Assembly: GCA_003290165.1 (NCBI GenBank) | Contig: QNQO01000594.1 | Span: 434,001 to 498,000 of the forward strand | Source: Berberis thunbergii | Lineage: Eukaryota > Streptophyta > Magnoliopsida > Ranunculales > Berberidaceae | Length of the DNA: 64,000 nt | Direction: 5' to 3' | Shown here: positions 33,535 to 46,097 of the stretch, piece by piece | How positions within the stretch are numbered: position 1 is the stretch's first letter | How the letters are laid out: each line of letters starts with the position of its first letter | The notes under the pieces: generated by a model | What the model was told of the DNA's origin: nothing | Database searches by the model: none | The model's input: the letters and a program-made list of their open reading frames with translations, nothing else | Program-made: the position numbers and the translations under genes

Positions 33535-35916
33535 TGTCACACCCCGACCCGCCACGGGAATCGCAGCGTGCCGATGCGTGAACTAACACGTACACAGGCG
33601 GATCGTAACAGGCCACAACATCATAATATAACACATTCTTGATACAAGAAACAAACGGAAATAAAACTACGCTAAAGTTTGAACAAAATAAATATATATT
33701 TGATTTGCCCCGCCAGAGTCATAGCGACAAAACCAGTATACAAACATTTAGTTTAACAATATAGTACATCCGAAACACAGAGGAAGTAAAACATACCCGT
33801 ACAGGGTGGACACAACCAAAAACACAAAACGCGCCTACAACGAAAGTCGGGGCCTACGCGCCACGATCAGCAGGAACTCCAACACTGCCTGCACTCCAAT
33901 AGAAGCACACCCCTTGCGGGGTCAGCAAAGCACAAAGCTAGCTGGTGCGAGCGAACTAAATACAAATAACGGAATAATAAACAAAAAATTCATGCCACAC
34001 AACAATGAATAAGCAACAAGTTCTAAAGTCTAAATCACACCGTGTCTCTAAGGATAATGTTTCTAAGTTCAAGCAACAACACAAACATTTCAGATTCAAC
34101 AATAACTACCAGTTTATTATATGTCGATTATTACACGTGATTCAACATGGTAAATATCAAGCAATGGAAATAAATAATCTCATAATTCTTCCTAGCCTCC
34201 TAGGTATAGCAATTAGGTTGAAACCAAAAATCCGGTAAAATTATGTATAAGTGTCTCATATCGTAGGTATTCGCATACCCTACGAATGTGTCTCACCCAG
34301 ACACATCCCACAACGTGCACCAGTACTACTTCGGGCTTGTTTGTATCCTAATGGGGTGCCATCTGCCAGGATACAAACTCAAACATCCCGAACGACTGGC
34401 CTAACACGACCAACCTAACATAATCCAAATCAAGCGCGCTGGGAGGGAAAGCGAGTAATCTCCAAAGCACGTCCTCCGGGACCCGTCCTACTGCACTCTA
34501 TAGTGGCACGTGCGTGCGGGAGCTCACCGCACCTCAGCAAGCTTGCCACATGCAATAGCGTCCACAATGTCAGGTGCGAGTCATCTCAAGCACTATCCAA
34601 CTCACGATGCGAGCAAGCTCCTAAGCATCGGCACAACATGCATTATAGCGGGGTAAAGACACTTATACTACTATCCACATGCACAAATGACGAGTCTGTG
34701 CATAACCAAATGTACAAACGTGCAATCATAAACAATTCGACAATTTTTATAAAATCACAACTATGCCAAGGTCCCAACATGACCCAATTCACCACAATAA
34801 ATTTATTCGAGTCGCTTATCATGCATGCTCAAGACTCGAAAATCCACGGTAAAACATGATAGGCTATGCAAACTTGACAACAAAGCATACAAGTCTCATG
34901 TCATTACACCAAAGCCTATTTCATTCAAGTATAACATGCTTTCCGAAAGTCCAATGCATAATTCATTCACACATAACTAACACAATCCTCGAAATATCTG
35001 AAAACTCCGAATTTCAGATTTGGATTCAATTCCACACAATTGACGGTATAATGTAAAAATTCAATTCAGGATTTCAAATACTTATTTTATCAAAATAAAT
35101 ATTATAGTTCCACTCACCTGGCGGAATGGATTTTCAAAACCCAATTCCTACCGGTTGAAGCTCCAAACACGCAAGACCACGAATGCGGGGCCACGAAAAT
35201 TCTAAAACTGCAAGGCGGACTCGAAAATGAGAAAACTAGCCGAAAACTGAAATAAATAAATAAATACGAGCGTCGCATGACTGAAAGGAAAACTTATAGG
35301 CAAAAGGAATTCGGTAACCTCCACGCCGAAACCCAAAGTTTGGCGAAAACGCGCCGAAACCGCCCGTAAAAGAGTCTAAGGACACTCGGAGTCACGAAAG
35401 TGAGGCTCACCCACGCACCCAAAGCCCGGATTCACGCCGACGAACCCTCCAAATAAACATGCACCCTGATTTTTTGAAAATGTTTTGGCCAACCCCAAAA
35501 CAGTCTTGCATGTCGGTTCTAAGGGCTCCCAAGAACGCCACCAAGGCCCCAACACGGCTGATCGGAGCTAAGAAAACCGATCAAACCCCAAACCCAAAAG
35601 AAAACTGATTTTTTAAAAGAAACAACTGAGAAATAAAGAGGGGAAAGAGGAGAGGACGAACCGAGGAGGAGGAGGGGGAGAAAATCACCCAAAACCGTCG
35701 AAAATCAGCTGGAGAAATGGCGAGGAGCTCGCTGCGTCGCTCACTGGACGAAAAGAAAAGAAAGAAAAAGAGGGAAAAGAGAGAAGAAGAAGAAGAAGAA
35801 AGGGGGTCGTTTTGTTTTAAAGGGGTGGGTGGCTATGTGCCCCCACCACCTTTGCTGAGTACACCCCGCCCTAAAAAAACTCTTTTTTTTTTAAAAAAAA
35901 AAACGCAGGTCTCACA
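33535..35916 (+). mobile_element. Long solo LTR, gypsy-like (2.4 kb)
   Basis: Starts TGTCACACCCCGACCC, ends GGTCTCACA, and is flanked by the exact 5-bp duplication CCAGG (33530-33534 and 35917-35921). Removing it rejoins the LINE frame (…KPHRPG|LICK…). The 2,382-bp length and the TGTCACACCCC start fit the long LTRs of chromoviral Ty3/gypsy elements such as Tekay/Del, by memory of that group. No coding domain is inside, so it is either a solo LTR or a large LTR-derived remnant. An A/T homopolymer pair is near the right end (35883-35903). Confidence 0.82.
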
Positions 35917-35921
35917 CCAGG

Positions 35922-36060
35922 TCTATGGGGTTTAATTCTGGAGTCTACCAGTTCGTTGGCTATTAAAAGGACCATCAATCAACTGTCATCCTTTGATTGC
36001 TGCTGATTGGAAAGGGAAGATCAGTCTTTCTTAGACCACCAATGTCACAATACACCAGCT
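35922..36060 (-). pseudogene. LINE fragment C, upstream reverse-transcriptase block
   Basis: Minus strand: QSAAIKG-stop-QLIDG (~35990, expected QSAFIKGRQLIDG) and, one frame over, VLLIANELVDSRIKPHRPG running to the solo LTR and continuing LICK beyond it. This is the finger region just before the KAFD block, so it is collinear with 33145-33529. The similarity fades beyond about 36060. Confidence 0.8.
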
Positions 36061-36931
36061 AATTTCATTACCGCCCCGTTTACGCCAAGGCTAGACATTC
36101 AAATATCCTTTTTTTTGCATTATGTGATAACATAGAGTGTCATCCGACTCATTTTGCATTCATTTTATTCATGATTTACTGCATGCTGGATTTCATCCCC
36201 TTCAGTGTATAAGAAGGAATAAATTGAAAGCTATAGTCCCTCGAATCCATCCATGCAGCAAAACAGATAAAATAAAAATAAAAATAAAAGGCATTCTACC
36301 ACATCAATGGTTTATCTAAAATATACCCATAAACATAGACAGAGCAAAGACACATGAAAATGAATTTTGAGCAGCACAACGGATATTGATAGTAGAAATG
36401 GCAAGCTATGCAACAAAACAAACTCAGTGAGTAAAATGCTACTAAAGGTGACTCAAATGATATTATGAATACCCTCAAAATTGGATCAAAGGGATCCCTT
36501 CTCAAATATTTATCAAATAAGCATTAGACAACCATTCTTATTTTTTTTAAAAAGCTTAGCTACAAGCTACAAATATTCCAGAGTTCTGATGCTTGTCTAC
36601 CTCCTAAATCCCAACTCCCAGTTCGCAAGGTTCATCACTTATTGCGAAAAATGCTCTTTTGCACACAACTACTACAATGTGTGAAGTTTAGAACATGTGA
36701 TATGCCTCCTGGACACAAGCCCTCATAAAACCAAACACTATGGCCAATTATAGTGCTCGATGAACTTGAAGCATGGACTTCCAAACATCACACCAAAAGA
36801 AAACATGATTTTCCATTCTTCCAAACTCCAAATGATTACAACGAGAACCCCCAATTGGCCTATTGGTAGAGACAAACTACATTGCCACTGTATTAATGTC
36901 ATCCAAATTGCACAAAACAGAACAAGAAAAC
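36061..36931. other. Unassigned sequence
   Basis: No recognised gene. A minus-strand frame at 36750-36900 (RMENHVFFWCDVWKSMLQ) has coding-like wording but I cannot place it; it could be more decayed retroelement. Confidence 0.35.
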
Positions 36932-37937
36932 TGTTGGAAATATGGTTTTTTAAAATAAAAGAAAATGGGTGTTTAACAGGTTTCGATCTCTGGATCTCTC
37001 TCTCTAATATTGGTCTCATATCTACTATACAACTCTTTGTGATAGAGTTTATAAGGAGATTGTTAGGACTTGAGCTTGGACCCCTTGGGGGTACCACTCT
37101 TTTATGAAGAGGGGAGAGATAGACTCTCGTGCCCGCCATCCGTCCGTCCGGTTGGGTCATTAAGAGAGCAACCCATTCTTTTTGCTACAAATTTATTTTC
37201 ATTAAATAAATTTTGAATTTCTAAAGAGGGAATGAATCTAGACAGAATTTTGTACATGAATCTAGACGTCTTCCTATTGCCATGTTTTTCACGTTTTTGT
37301 TTTTAAGTGCAATTAAACTTGGACGTTTTCCATGTTTTGTTTTTAAAGTGCAATTAAACTTGGACGTTTTCCATGATTTTATTTTAAGTGCAATTAAGCA
37401 TGGACGTTTTTTCATGCATTTGTTGTGCCAATGAACCTAGTCGAGTTCTTTATTTTGTCAATGCACTTATCCGGATTTTCATACTTTGAATGAATCTATA
37501 TTCTCACTATAAATACAACACAACTTAGAGTTTTTTAAAAAAAAAAAAAAAAGAAGAGAAAAACAAAACAAGAGTTCTTCCTTGTTTCAATAAGAGAGAT
37601 TTCGTTTTGCAATTAGTTTTGTTTTGTTTAGCATTTCAATCAAAGAAGAAATTTTCGTGTTGTTTATTTATTTACAATGTATTGATGATTCCGAGCAAAA
37701 ACAAGTGTTTAAGGGTGATAGTATTCCGTTCATCAAATGTGCAATTGATTGAACGAGATAGAGAAGATTCTGGGCTGTTTTATCCTGGGGACGGCGGGGC
37801 TAGTACACTGCTTGCACAATCTTGGGCAGAGCCGCGAAACGTCTTAAAGAGAGCGACCTAGTCCGCGACTCAACCCAAGAACAAATTGGTACCTTCATTC
37901 CTAACTTTTATTTGAATCTTTTACAGCAGTCACAACA
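36932..37937 (+). repeat. 5' LTR of copia element 3
   Basis: Homologous to 41678-42678 throughout with scattered substitutions and small length changes in A runs. It includes a TATA-like CACTATAAATACAAC at about 37505. Three tandem ~43-bp units built on GTGCAATTAAACTTGGACGT occupy roughly 37308-37405. Confidence 0.85.
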
Positions 37938-40224
37938 ATTTTAAGACGTGTTCTTTCTGCCATGATTACAAATACTGAATTTGCTAAACAAAGTTAGCAT
38001 ATATTTGTAATACAAGAATGCACACACTTGATCACACATAAGATTTGAGTTAATTGTTAAAGAAGTGAATCGTATATAGTTGGGTATATCTATAGCGATG
38101 AACAGTTAATATTCTGAACTCAATGCATTTCGTCAGCATAAAATTTTCTGAGTCAGGAACTTAGGCTTCTTTTAGAAATTGATCCAACTGTTGATAACAA
38201 TAATATTCTTTGATCAATGTGCTTCACTTCCTACAAATGTAATGCACACTAGAAGTGAAGTTGAGTTATGACACTGACTTTAGCAATGGACTATTCCTTG
38301 TTCCAAAGGGATCCAGGGAGGTTGCCAAACATTACTTTGATGTGAAAATATTAGGAAAAGTTGTGTTCTATAAGCTTGTTGACACACTGTTTTGTTATGC
38401 ATTAATTAGAGATGATGAATCTGTGCATTTTGATTTTGACTCTTAATCATGGTTATAGATTAGTTATATCCTCATTGTTCTCATGTATTAGTTATACGCT
38501 CATTGATTGGGAAAATCCTTCAATTGAGTTTGAGAATCTTTTCCTGTCATATAACAAGCATAAAAATGGAGTAGCAGCCATGTTTATGAAGGTTATATAA
38601 GTCTAAAAGTAATAAATGAGGATATGTATGTATGAAAGCTTTGAAATATTGCTTCTGGAGAGCCAAACAGAATATATGAATGGGACGCTTTCCTTGTTTT
38701 GTACAAGTTGGACTATTTAAGGAAGTGTATGTTATTGCCTTGTTGTTTCTATGTGTCTGTTAAATTAATTGTTTTGGAACCCATTAGTCTAAACAAACTT
38801 TGTTTCAAGGATTGGAGTTTAGTTTTGTTTGCACTATGTACCTTTGTTACCTTGGGTGGTAGTTATTGTTGTCAAATTGGGTTGGGAGCAATTTTCTATG
38901 CAAGGATACAACCCCATGGCAACATTTGAAAGGTTTGAAAGAAGGTTATATTTGTTTGGATTTATTGAAAAAAAAAATCCACATGATTTTGAGATTTGTG
39001 TACTTTTAATATTTGGCATGCTAAACTTTATTATGTTCATAGTTTTGGATTTTGAAAGACGATTGATATTGTAACTATGCTCATAGTCCACACATCTTGA
39101 ACCCTTTTTAGAAAATACTTGATGGATCATGCATCTATTTTTAATTTTGCATATCCACCGCGTTTGACTGATTGTATAACATCTAAAGGCCTGGAAGTGC
39201 TTATGTTCATAACATTTTGAATCCTTTAAAGGCCGCTTTAAAAACATAGTCAACTAAATCCCTGTCAAGAAGTGAAATCATATTAGTTATCATTATGACT
39301 AGCGTGATTAGGGATTGACATATTTGTACACATGTTGACAATGTAAAATGTAGTCTAGACTCTAAAACCATGGAGGGCTAACTAGAGGAGATTGTGTATA
39401 AATAGAACACCATGCTTTAAAGTTAAATTTCATAGAATTTTAATTAAAGGTGTTGCTCTTTAGGCTTTCTGAGTCGGAATATCATCAATAAATTCCATTT
39501 GAACATTTCGTGAGAAGTGAACAATATCATCTATGCATGTTACTCTTTAGATAATGAGTATGCAGTTTTATGATAATTGTGTTATGCACTTTGGATGATC
39601 CTGTCTATTTTGGTGAGAACAATAATTGATCTATTGTGAAAATTGGAAATGCTTCTATTTCTCAATACTATTGATGGAAAGAAAACTTTGTGATTAATGT
39701 TACAGTTGATGTTTGATGTTAAACTGGCATAAGGAGACTATAAGGAATCATTTGTATACAGATTGACCTATGAATTTTGTTCTTGATGTCAATGCATAAA
39801 TGATTTTGCTCAGACCATAAGTTGGTCGGACTTCCACATGAGGACATGAATTCTTATGGAAAGGATATGTTCTCATGATGATGATGTTAATGGAAATCTA
39901 GAACAATTCAAGCTATTACTTGATTTTGTTGCAGAATTTTACTATCTAAGTCTGCAACTAAATTCCCAGAGGATGCACAAATCTAGCTTGGTGATTACAT
40001 CAAAGTTTGAAAACATTCAGAAGCTGAATTTAAGGTAGGTTTTCTAATGCTATTCTTAGTTGATCCTTGAACTTAAAAGAAAATGAGAATAGCGAGGTGA
40101 ATAGAATGGGTATTTTATTCGATATTCTCATTTTGTGGGTCCTTAACAGTTGAATGCATGGTCTGCTTCAGATAGCAAGAAGACCGTCACTTAATATGCA
40201 TTCAAAAGGTGGCTAAACCTGTTT
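37938..40224. other. Non-coding interior of copia element 3
   Basis: AT-rich, with no gag, protease or integrase motifs found. The short frame at 38255-38446 reads coding-like (LSYDTDFSNGLFLVPKGSRE) without a match I know. This part may be foreign sequence that replaced the normal internal region. Confidence 0.4.
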
Positions 40225-40419
40225 TTGACAATAGTTAGAGGGACCGAAGTTCAAAAGTCCCTTAATGGAAAGCTTACGTATATTTTTAACATTATACATG
40301 CTAAAAATAATTTTGTGGATCCTGATTTTTTGTGTTTCTCAAGGAATTATTCATGGAAAGATAAATTTCATTTATTTTCGAGGTATAGTGGGGATTATTT
40401 CGAGGAATAGTGGGGGTAC

Positions 40420-41130
40420 ATCCTCAAATAACGTGCCTATGATAAGGATGAATGTATCTGATAAAGTCATAGAATCTGAGCCTAGGAGAAGTAAAAGGAA
40501 ACGATCTTCTAAACACCTTGGCCCTGATTACTATGTCTTTTCAGTCGAGGAAGTTTCCCTTAGCTTTCAAGGAGCCTTATAGATGAAATTGAAAAGGTCA
40601 TGAGGTACCTTAAGAGGACTAAGAAGCTCGGATTACATAATCAGAAGTTTCCCGCTGTCCTTGAAGGATATAGCGATGCTGATTGGAACACCCTTTCAGA
40701 TGACTCCAAAGCCACTAGTGGCTATATTTTCAATATAGCTGGTGGAGCTGTTTCTTGGAAATTCAAGAAACAAACCATTCTGGCACAGTCCACGATGGAG
40801 CCAGAGATGATAGCATTAGCCACGGCTAGTGAAGAAGCAGGTTGGTTGAGAAACTTGCTAGTAGAGATCCTTTTATGGGAAAGACCGATTTCAGTTGTCT
40901 TGATCCATTGCGATAGTACCGCGGCTATTGCGAAAGTACAGAACTGTTATTATAACAGCAAGAGATGACAAACACGTCGTAAGCACAGTACAGTTAGAGA
41001 GTTTCTATCTACTGGTGGTGTGAGATTGGATCATGTACGAACTGATGCGAACTTGGCTAATCCTTTGACGAAAGGATTAGCTAGAGAGAAGGTTTTCAAA
41101 ACCTAGAAAGGAATGGGACTAATGCCCATA
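40420..41130 (+). pseudogene. Copia RNase H remnant
   Basis: First comes the linker motif EPRRSKRKRSSKHLGPDYYVF (shortened here: EPRRSKRKR, then LGPDYYVF; 40480-40545). After a large deletion of reverse transcriptase comes RNase H: MRYLKRTKKLGLHNQKFPAV (40600), EGYSDADWNTLSDDSKATSG, SWKFKKQTILAQSTMEPEM, IHCDSTAAIAKVQNCYYNSK, then a TGA and the closing TVREFLSTGGVRLDHVRTDA and LTKGLAREKVFKT to about 41104. The wording (STMEPE, HNTVRE-like, NLADPLTKGL-like) is that of Tork-type copia elements. Truncated and non-functional. Confidence 0.85.
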
Positions 41131-41677
41131 GATTGATATGTTATTCATGACGGTAACCCAACCTATAAACTGGAGATCCCAAGAAATAGGTTTAATGGGT
41201 AATAACAAGTCGTGAATGATATGATGAAAATCATGCTGACAAAATAGCAATCTCATTCCTAGATTAAAGCATGAATTCCTGTAGCGATAGTAGGCTGAGT
41301 TAAAAAATCTTAATGAGGTATATACTCTATGTGGAGTGGAGTACCTAGCTACAGGAGTACTCTTGATAGCCTCACCTAAGTGATTGTGGAAGTTTGGCCG
41401 CTTCCTATGGAATTTGTGGGCAAAATTCCTAGAGCCTTCACTATACTGGGATATACGTGCATGGTCGTAAAGCACGGGCTTTTTAGATTTCACCCTGGTA
41501 AGGTTGTGCGTGTAATGCCTGTTAGAGATAGAGTTCAAAACTACGAGTTACTCTAGTATAATCTAAAGCATGAACACTACGCAAGAGTTCAAGTCGAAAG
41601 ACACTTTTGTTTATGCACAATCTTATATTTTTTAGATTGCTCGATGAAAATTGTTTAAACAAATCCAAGTGGGGGAT

Positions 41678-42678
41678 TGTTGGAAATATGACTTTTTAAA
41701 ATAAAAGAAAATGGGTGTTTAACAGGTTTCGATCTCTGGATCTCTCTCTCTAATATTGGTCCCATATCTACTATACAACTCTTTGTGATAAAGTTTATAA
41801 GGAGATTGTTAGGACTTGGGCTTGGACCCCTTGGGGGTACCACTCTTTTATGAAAAGGGGAGAGATAGACTCTCGCGCCCGCCATCCGTCCGTCCGGTCG
41901 GGTCATTAAGAGAGCAACCCATTCTTTTTGCTACAAATTTATTTTCATTAAATAAATTTTGAATTTCTAAAGAGGGAATGAATCTAGACAGAATTTTGTA
42001 CATGAATCTAGACGTCTTCCTATTGCCATGTTTTTCACGTTTTTGTTTTTAAGTGCAATTAAACTTGGACGTTTCCATGTTTTGTTTTTAAAGTGCAATT
42101 AAACTTGGACGATTTCCATGATTTTATTTTAAGTGCAATTAAGCTTGGACGTTTTTCATGCATTTGTTGTGCCAATGAACCTAGTCGAGTTCTTTGTTTT
42201 GTCAATGCACTTATCCAGATTTTCATACTTTGAATGAATCTATATTCTCACTATAAATACAACACAACTTAGAGTTAAAAAAAAAAAAAAAAAAAGAGAA
42301 AAACAAAACAAGAGTTCTTCCTTGTTTCAATAAGAGAGATTTCGTTTTGCAATTAGTTTTGTTTTTGTTTAGCATTTCAATCAAAGAAGAAATTTTCGTG
42401 TTGTTTATTTATTTACAATGTATTGATGATTCCGAGCAAAAACAAGTGTTTAAGGGTGATAGTATTTCGTTCATCAAATGTGCAATTGATTGAACGAGAC
42501 AGAGAAGATTATGGGCTGTTTTATCCTGGGGACGGCGGGGCTAGTACACTGTTTGCACAATCTTGGGCAGAGCCGCGAAACGTCTTAAAGAGAGCGATCT
42601 AGTCCGCGACTCAACCCAAGAACAAATTGGTACCGTCGTTCCTAACTTTTATTTGAATCTTTTACAGCAGTCACAATA
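41678..42678 (+). repeat. 3' LTR of copia element 3
   Basis: Matches the 5' LTR from TGTTGGAAATATG to CAGCAGTCACAA. The sequences diverge right after that, which sets the end. It carries the same ~43-bp tandem block (about 42050-42150). Confidence 0.85.
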
Positions 42679-43957
42679 ATACCCTTACACTAAGACCAAG
42701 GTCTACGCACCAACAAAAGCGAGGCCGCTCTCCCCACCCTTCTCCCCTAAAGCATACAAGAATTACATTTGACTAGCATACATCACGCACTCTATGCGTC
42801 TTATTCGCTTTTTTTTGTTATTTTTTTTTCAATTATATTATTTATTATCCATGTTCATCTAATGAATTTCCATTATAGGGTAGAAATAGTTCTACATTTT
42901 TTTAGTTATGGTATATAATCTGATTAGGATTTTTCAATAAGTTAAATTGAATCATCAAATCAAATTTTTCATTAAATTACATTGGTGGGTCCCAAATAAG
43001 ACATGATACAATGAAAATGACTTTAAACACTGTGAATAGTGTATGTTCTTGTGACATAGAGTGACTTTGAATTTAGTTGGGGGTATTTTGCTCCATGAGT
43101 TTCATTAAAGCAACTGAAACATTGAGAAATATTGAGAGTGGACTACCTGGCTGCCTATACGGGCTATACAATGAATGGGCAAAAATACTCATTTCAATGT
43201 TTTGTTTACTTTGCTTTTTAGACTGGACAATTCAAGGTTATGAGCAAGGTACTTTGCTCCGCGACAAACTTAGTCAGAGTAAAGGACTTTCATTTGTGCA
43301 TAATCGTTATAGGTAGTGATAAGTTGATCCACTGCACAATGAGTTTGGTCTTCTTCCTCAAGGCATGCTGCCTGCCTGCCTCCATTTCTTCTCCCAAATC
43401 GAAACCCAATACTTCAGACAATGAGCCTCCTCCCTCATCTCCATAACTATTCCTGATGGCCCTAAACAATTTGTTAGAGTCTTCAATCATGAGGCCATTT
43501 CCTGATTGATCAACCCTCAATACCTGGGTCCATCAACCTCTCTTACACCCTATGTAGTAAATGAGGATAACGGACCCTTCATGATTCAGGATCGATTTAA
43601 GATTAAGCAGATTAATCAGAATTAATCGGTTTACTTTTTCAAAGTATACATTCACTAATGTAAATTATAATAAATAACATATCTTGACAATAAAGATTAT
43701 TAAAACAACAAAAGTCATATTATAGAGCAAATTATATAATCACGTCCAAAACATCACATTATAGAGCAACAACTACCACCACTCAACAGAACAATTTCGA
43801 TTTATCACCTATTAATCGGTGACTGCTCAACCCAACCGCCAAATACCTAGTTCAGATCGGTCTACCCCCGATTTACACTAAATCGCCATTTCGCGGACCT
43901 GATCAATCATTTTCATCTTGTCTAAGTCAACATGCACCATAATAGGGGCCCTCGGCA
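42679..43957. other. Unassigned sequence
   Basis: AT-rich. A minus-strand frame at 43290-43520 (SGNGLMIEDSNKLFRAIRNS, GGGSLSEVLGFDLGEEM) has coding-like composition but no family I can name. Confidence 0.35.
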
Positions 43958-43965
43958 CAAATAGG

Positions 43966-44290
43966 CAGTGTTCTAAAAAAAGGTCAAAAAATAGGCAGTG
44001 TTTCGCGGACCTTCAGCATAATTAGGCAGTATTCTGCGGACCTGATCAATTATTATTTTTTTATATTTCGAGGTCAAAAAAATAAAAAATTAAGACTTTG
44101 TTTTTCTTATACATTTTGCATATGTATTTTGGCATTGAATTGGAAGTAATTTATATGTTATTATACTTAACTTTTATAAATTAATCAATTATAATAATTA
44201 AATAAATAACCGCCTAGGTCCCCGCCTAGTTCTCTGGGCGCTAGTCTCATGATCGCCACCCGCCCACCGCCTAGCATTTTTAGAACACTG
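43966..44290. mobile_element. hAT-type MITE
   Basis: Ends CAGTGTTCTAAAAA and its complement TTTTTAGAACACTG. The 8-bp flanks CAAATAGG (43958-43965) and CAAATATG (44291-44298) differ at one base. The subterminal GCCTAGGCGG-like motifs (CCGCCTAGGTCCCCGCCTAG near 44210) are typical of a common plant hAT MITE group. 325 bp, non-coding, with an AT-rich middle. Confidence 0.78.
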
Positions 44291-44714
44291 CAAATATGTC
44301 TATCTTTCTGACGATGTCAACAACAGAGACGTGGTCCACACAATCAAGAATTAAGTGTACTTTTTTAGTCTTTTTTCTTGTTGTCCCCTCAACTCTTTCT
44401 ACTCTTTTTAGCACAAATAGATCTTGTGTAATTATCCCAACACAATATCCCCCAAAACTTGAGATATAGGCAAAACTGCTTTTTTTTCCTCTCTCAACTC
44501 ATTCTATCTTGAGATTGAGCATATTGTCAGCCCTACCCATACCACAGGGAAAAGTAGCTTATTCCCTCATCTTCCACCTTGGAACCACCCCATCGGGAAT
44601 AAATCTTCGTGACCACTCCATTCTAGATTGCCACTAGAGACACCGTGAATCATCTCCAAATGCCATTTTTTTCGTTGCTTTAACCCATTTCTCGACTTTC
44701 ACATTTGAATCTCA
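44291..44714. other. Non-coding spacer
   Basis: No gene or repeat recognised between the two MITEs. Confidence 0.35.
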
Positions 44715-45043
44715 GGGTGTGTTTGGTTGCATGGAATCTTATGCCATGAGAATCCATGAGGGGAACCCTATATTTTAGGCTAAATTAATATATCACTCAA
44801 CTTCTACCATTTGACTACCATTTGATTTTGTGATCAATGGTGGGAATGGAAGTCCCATGAACATGGGAATCCCACTCCTTGGTCCCCCAAGGCATGTGAT
44901 TCCCATATTCATGGGACTTCCATTCCCACCATTGATCACAAAACAAAATGGTGGATGTGGAGTGATACATCAATTTAGCCTAAAATGTAGGGGTCCCCTC
45001 ATGGATTCCCATGGCATAGGATTTCATGCAACCAAACACACCC
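44715..45043. mobile_element. Full-length foldback MITE, Harbinger/Tourist-like
   Basis: The ends GGGTGTGTTTGGTTGCATGG and its complement pair, and complementarity continues almost to the centre (GATTCCCATATTCATGGGAC opposite GTCCCATGAACATGGGAATC). The 3-bp flank TCA is on both sides (44712-44714 and 45044-45046). The GGGTGTGTTTGGTT start is a hallmark I associate with Tourist-type MITEs, although their duplication is usually TAA/TTA. 329 bp, non-coding. Confidence 0.75.
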
Positions 45044-45115
45044 TCAGGGAATCTAGCGCTGTACTCGTCCATAGGAACCACAGTAATAGGCTTTTCGGTT
45101 GAAGAACTAAACTAA

Positions 45116-46078
45116 AACGACACAATCCATTAAGTCTCTCCTAGAGTGGCGACTAGGTTTCAGCAAGAAAAACCTAGGAAAGCACCGCTCCTAAGCCGCC
45201 GTCAAGCTTGGCACCGCCATAACAGGATGACATACTTTGCTGGTCGTTCCTGCCTGTCGCCTGGTAGGTCATGCGTGTGCTGCTGGTCGGTTCTACTGCT
45301 TGGCCCTACCTTTTTGGCTATTGCAAGGTGTAGGCCTTTTTTAGCTTTGCTCTTGAAAGGTATGATAATGCCTCCAGCCTCCAACATAGCTTCCCCATGG
45401 TGGGGGATCAAGGGATTGGGTTAATCGAAGGGGCTTCTAAGCCTTCTTTTACCCAAATCCTTGGAAAAAATTTGGTAGAGGAAACTACGGATATGCATGT
45501 TGAGGGGACTAGATTCTGAAAAGATGGGGAGCCGACAATTGGGATTACGACATCGGATGAAGTACATGGAAAAGCGTTCATGGAGAAGAATTTGATTGTT
45601 TTAAAGTTCTCTAGCTACAGGTCAACTTTGGAAGATATTCGGGATTCGATTCACAGAACTTGGGGCATCCTAGGAGATTTCTCATTAGGATTACTTGATC
45701 AAAGTGAGGAAAGATGCAGTGAATAGGTTGATGCAACCTCAAAACCAGCTTCTACATTTCATGAAGTAGGACAAGAGATAACTGATGGAAGACAGGGGGA
45801 AGATCCAACAGTGCCCATGGATTGGCTAACACCCCAAGTCATCAATGTTTTGAATTCAGAAATTGCAAGAATAGGCAGGGATGCATTGGTCACCGAAGTT
45901 AAAAGCATACTTGAAGTGAAAACAGCAAAGGTGGGGCCAAACACTATTGAAGAAGAACATGAAGTTACCACAATACAGCCTCCCACGGAATATGTTCCTC
46001 GAAGGTCTTCTCAAAGCAAGAAGACAAATCCTAAATTCAGGTAAATGATGATGATAATACAGGTAGAATGCAAATGTT
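45116..46078 (+). pseudogene. LINE fragment D, ORF1 (DUF4283-like)
   Basis: Plus-strand frames read FTQILGKNLVEE (~45450), DGEPTIGITTSDEVHGKAFM (~45520), LIVLKFSSYRSTLEDIRDSI (~45590) and WGILGDFSLGLLDQ (~45662). This is the pattern of the DUF4283 RNA-binding domain in plant LINE ORF1 (the 'GDFxVGLLD' block). A TGA and frame changes are present; the tail reaches a stop at 46044. The CACTA element begins at 46079. The matching 3' end is at 62904-63324, and AACTAAACTAA at 45105-45115 and 63325-63335 may be the LINE target duplication. Confidence 0.7.
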
Positions 46079-46097
46079 CACTACACCAAAAACCCCC

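Larger units (their letters stand above)
36932..42678 (+). mobile_element. Copia element 3 (Tork-like), internally rearranged
   Basis: Two near-identical direct repeats of about 1.0 kb (36932-37937 and 41678-42678) start TGTTGGAAATATG. A polypurine tract AAGTGGGGGAT precedes the second, which is the typical 3' junction of Tork-lineage copia elements. Only the reverse-transcriptase/RNase H end of pol remains. No iMet primer site follows the 5' LTR and no matching target duplication is visible (AAAAC against ATACC), so the inside or one flank was deleted or rearranged. Confidence 0.82.

Noticed and set aside
33806..35056. Several short plus-strand frames
   Set aside because: They lie inside the 2.4-kb LTR and show no gag or pol motif.
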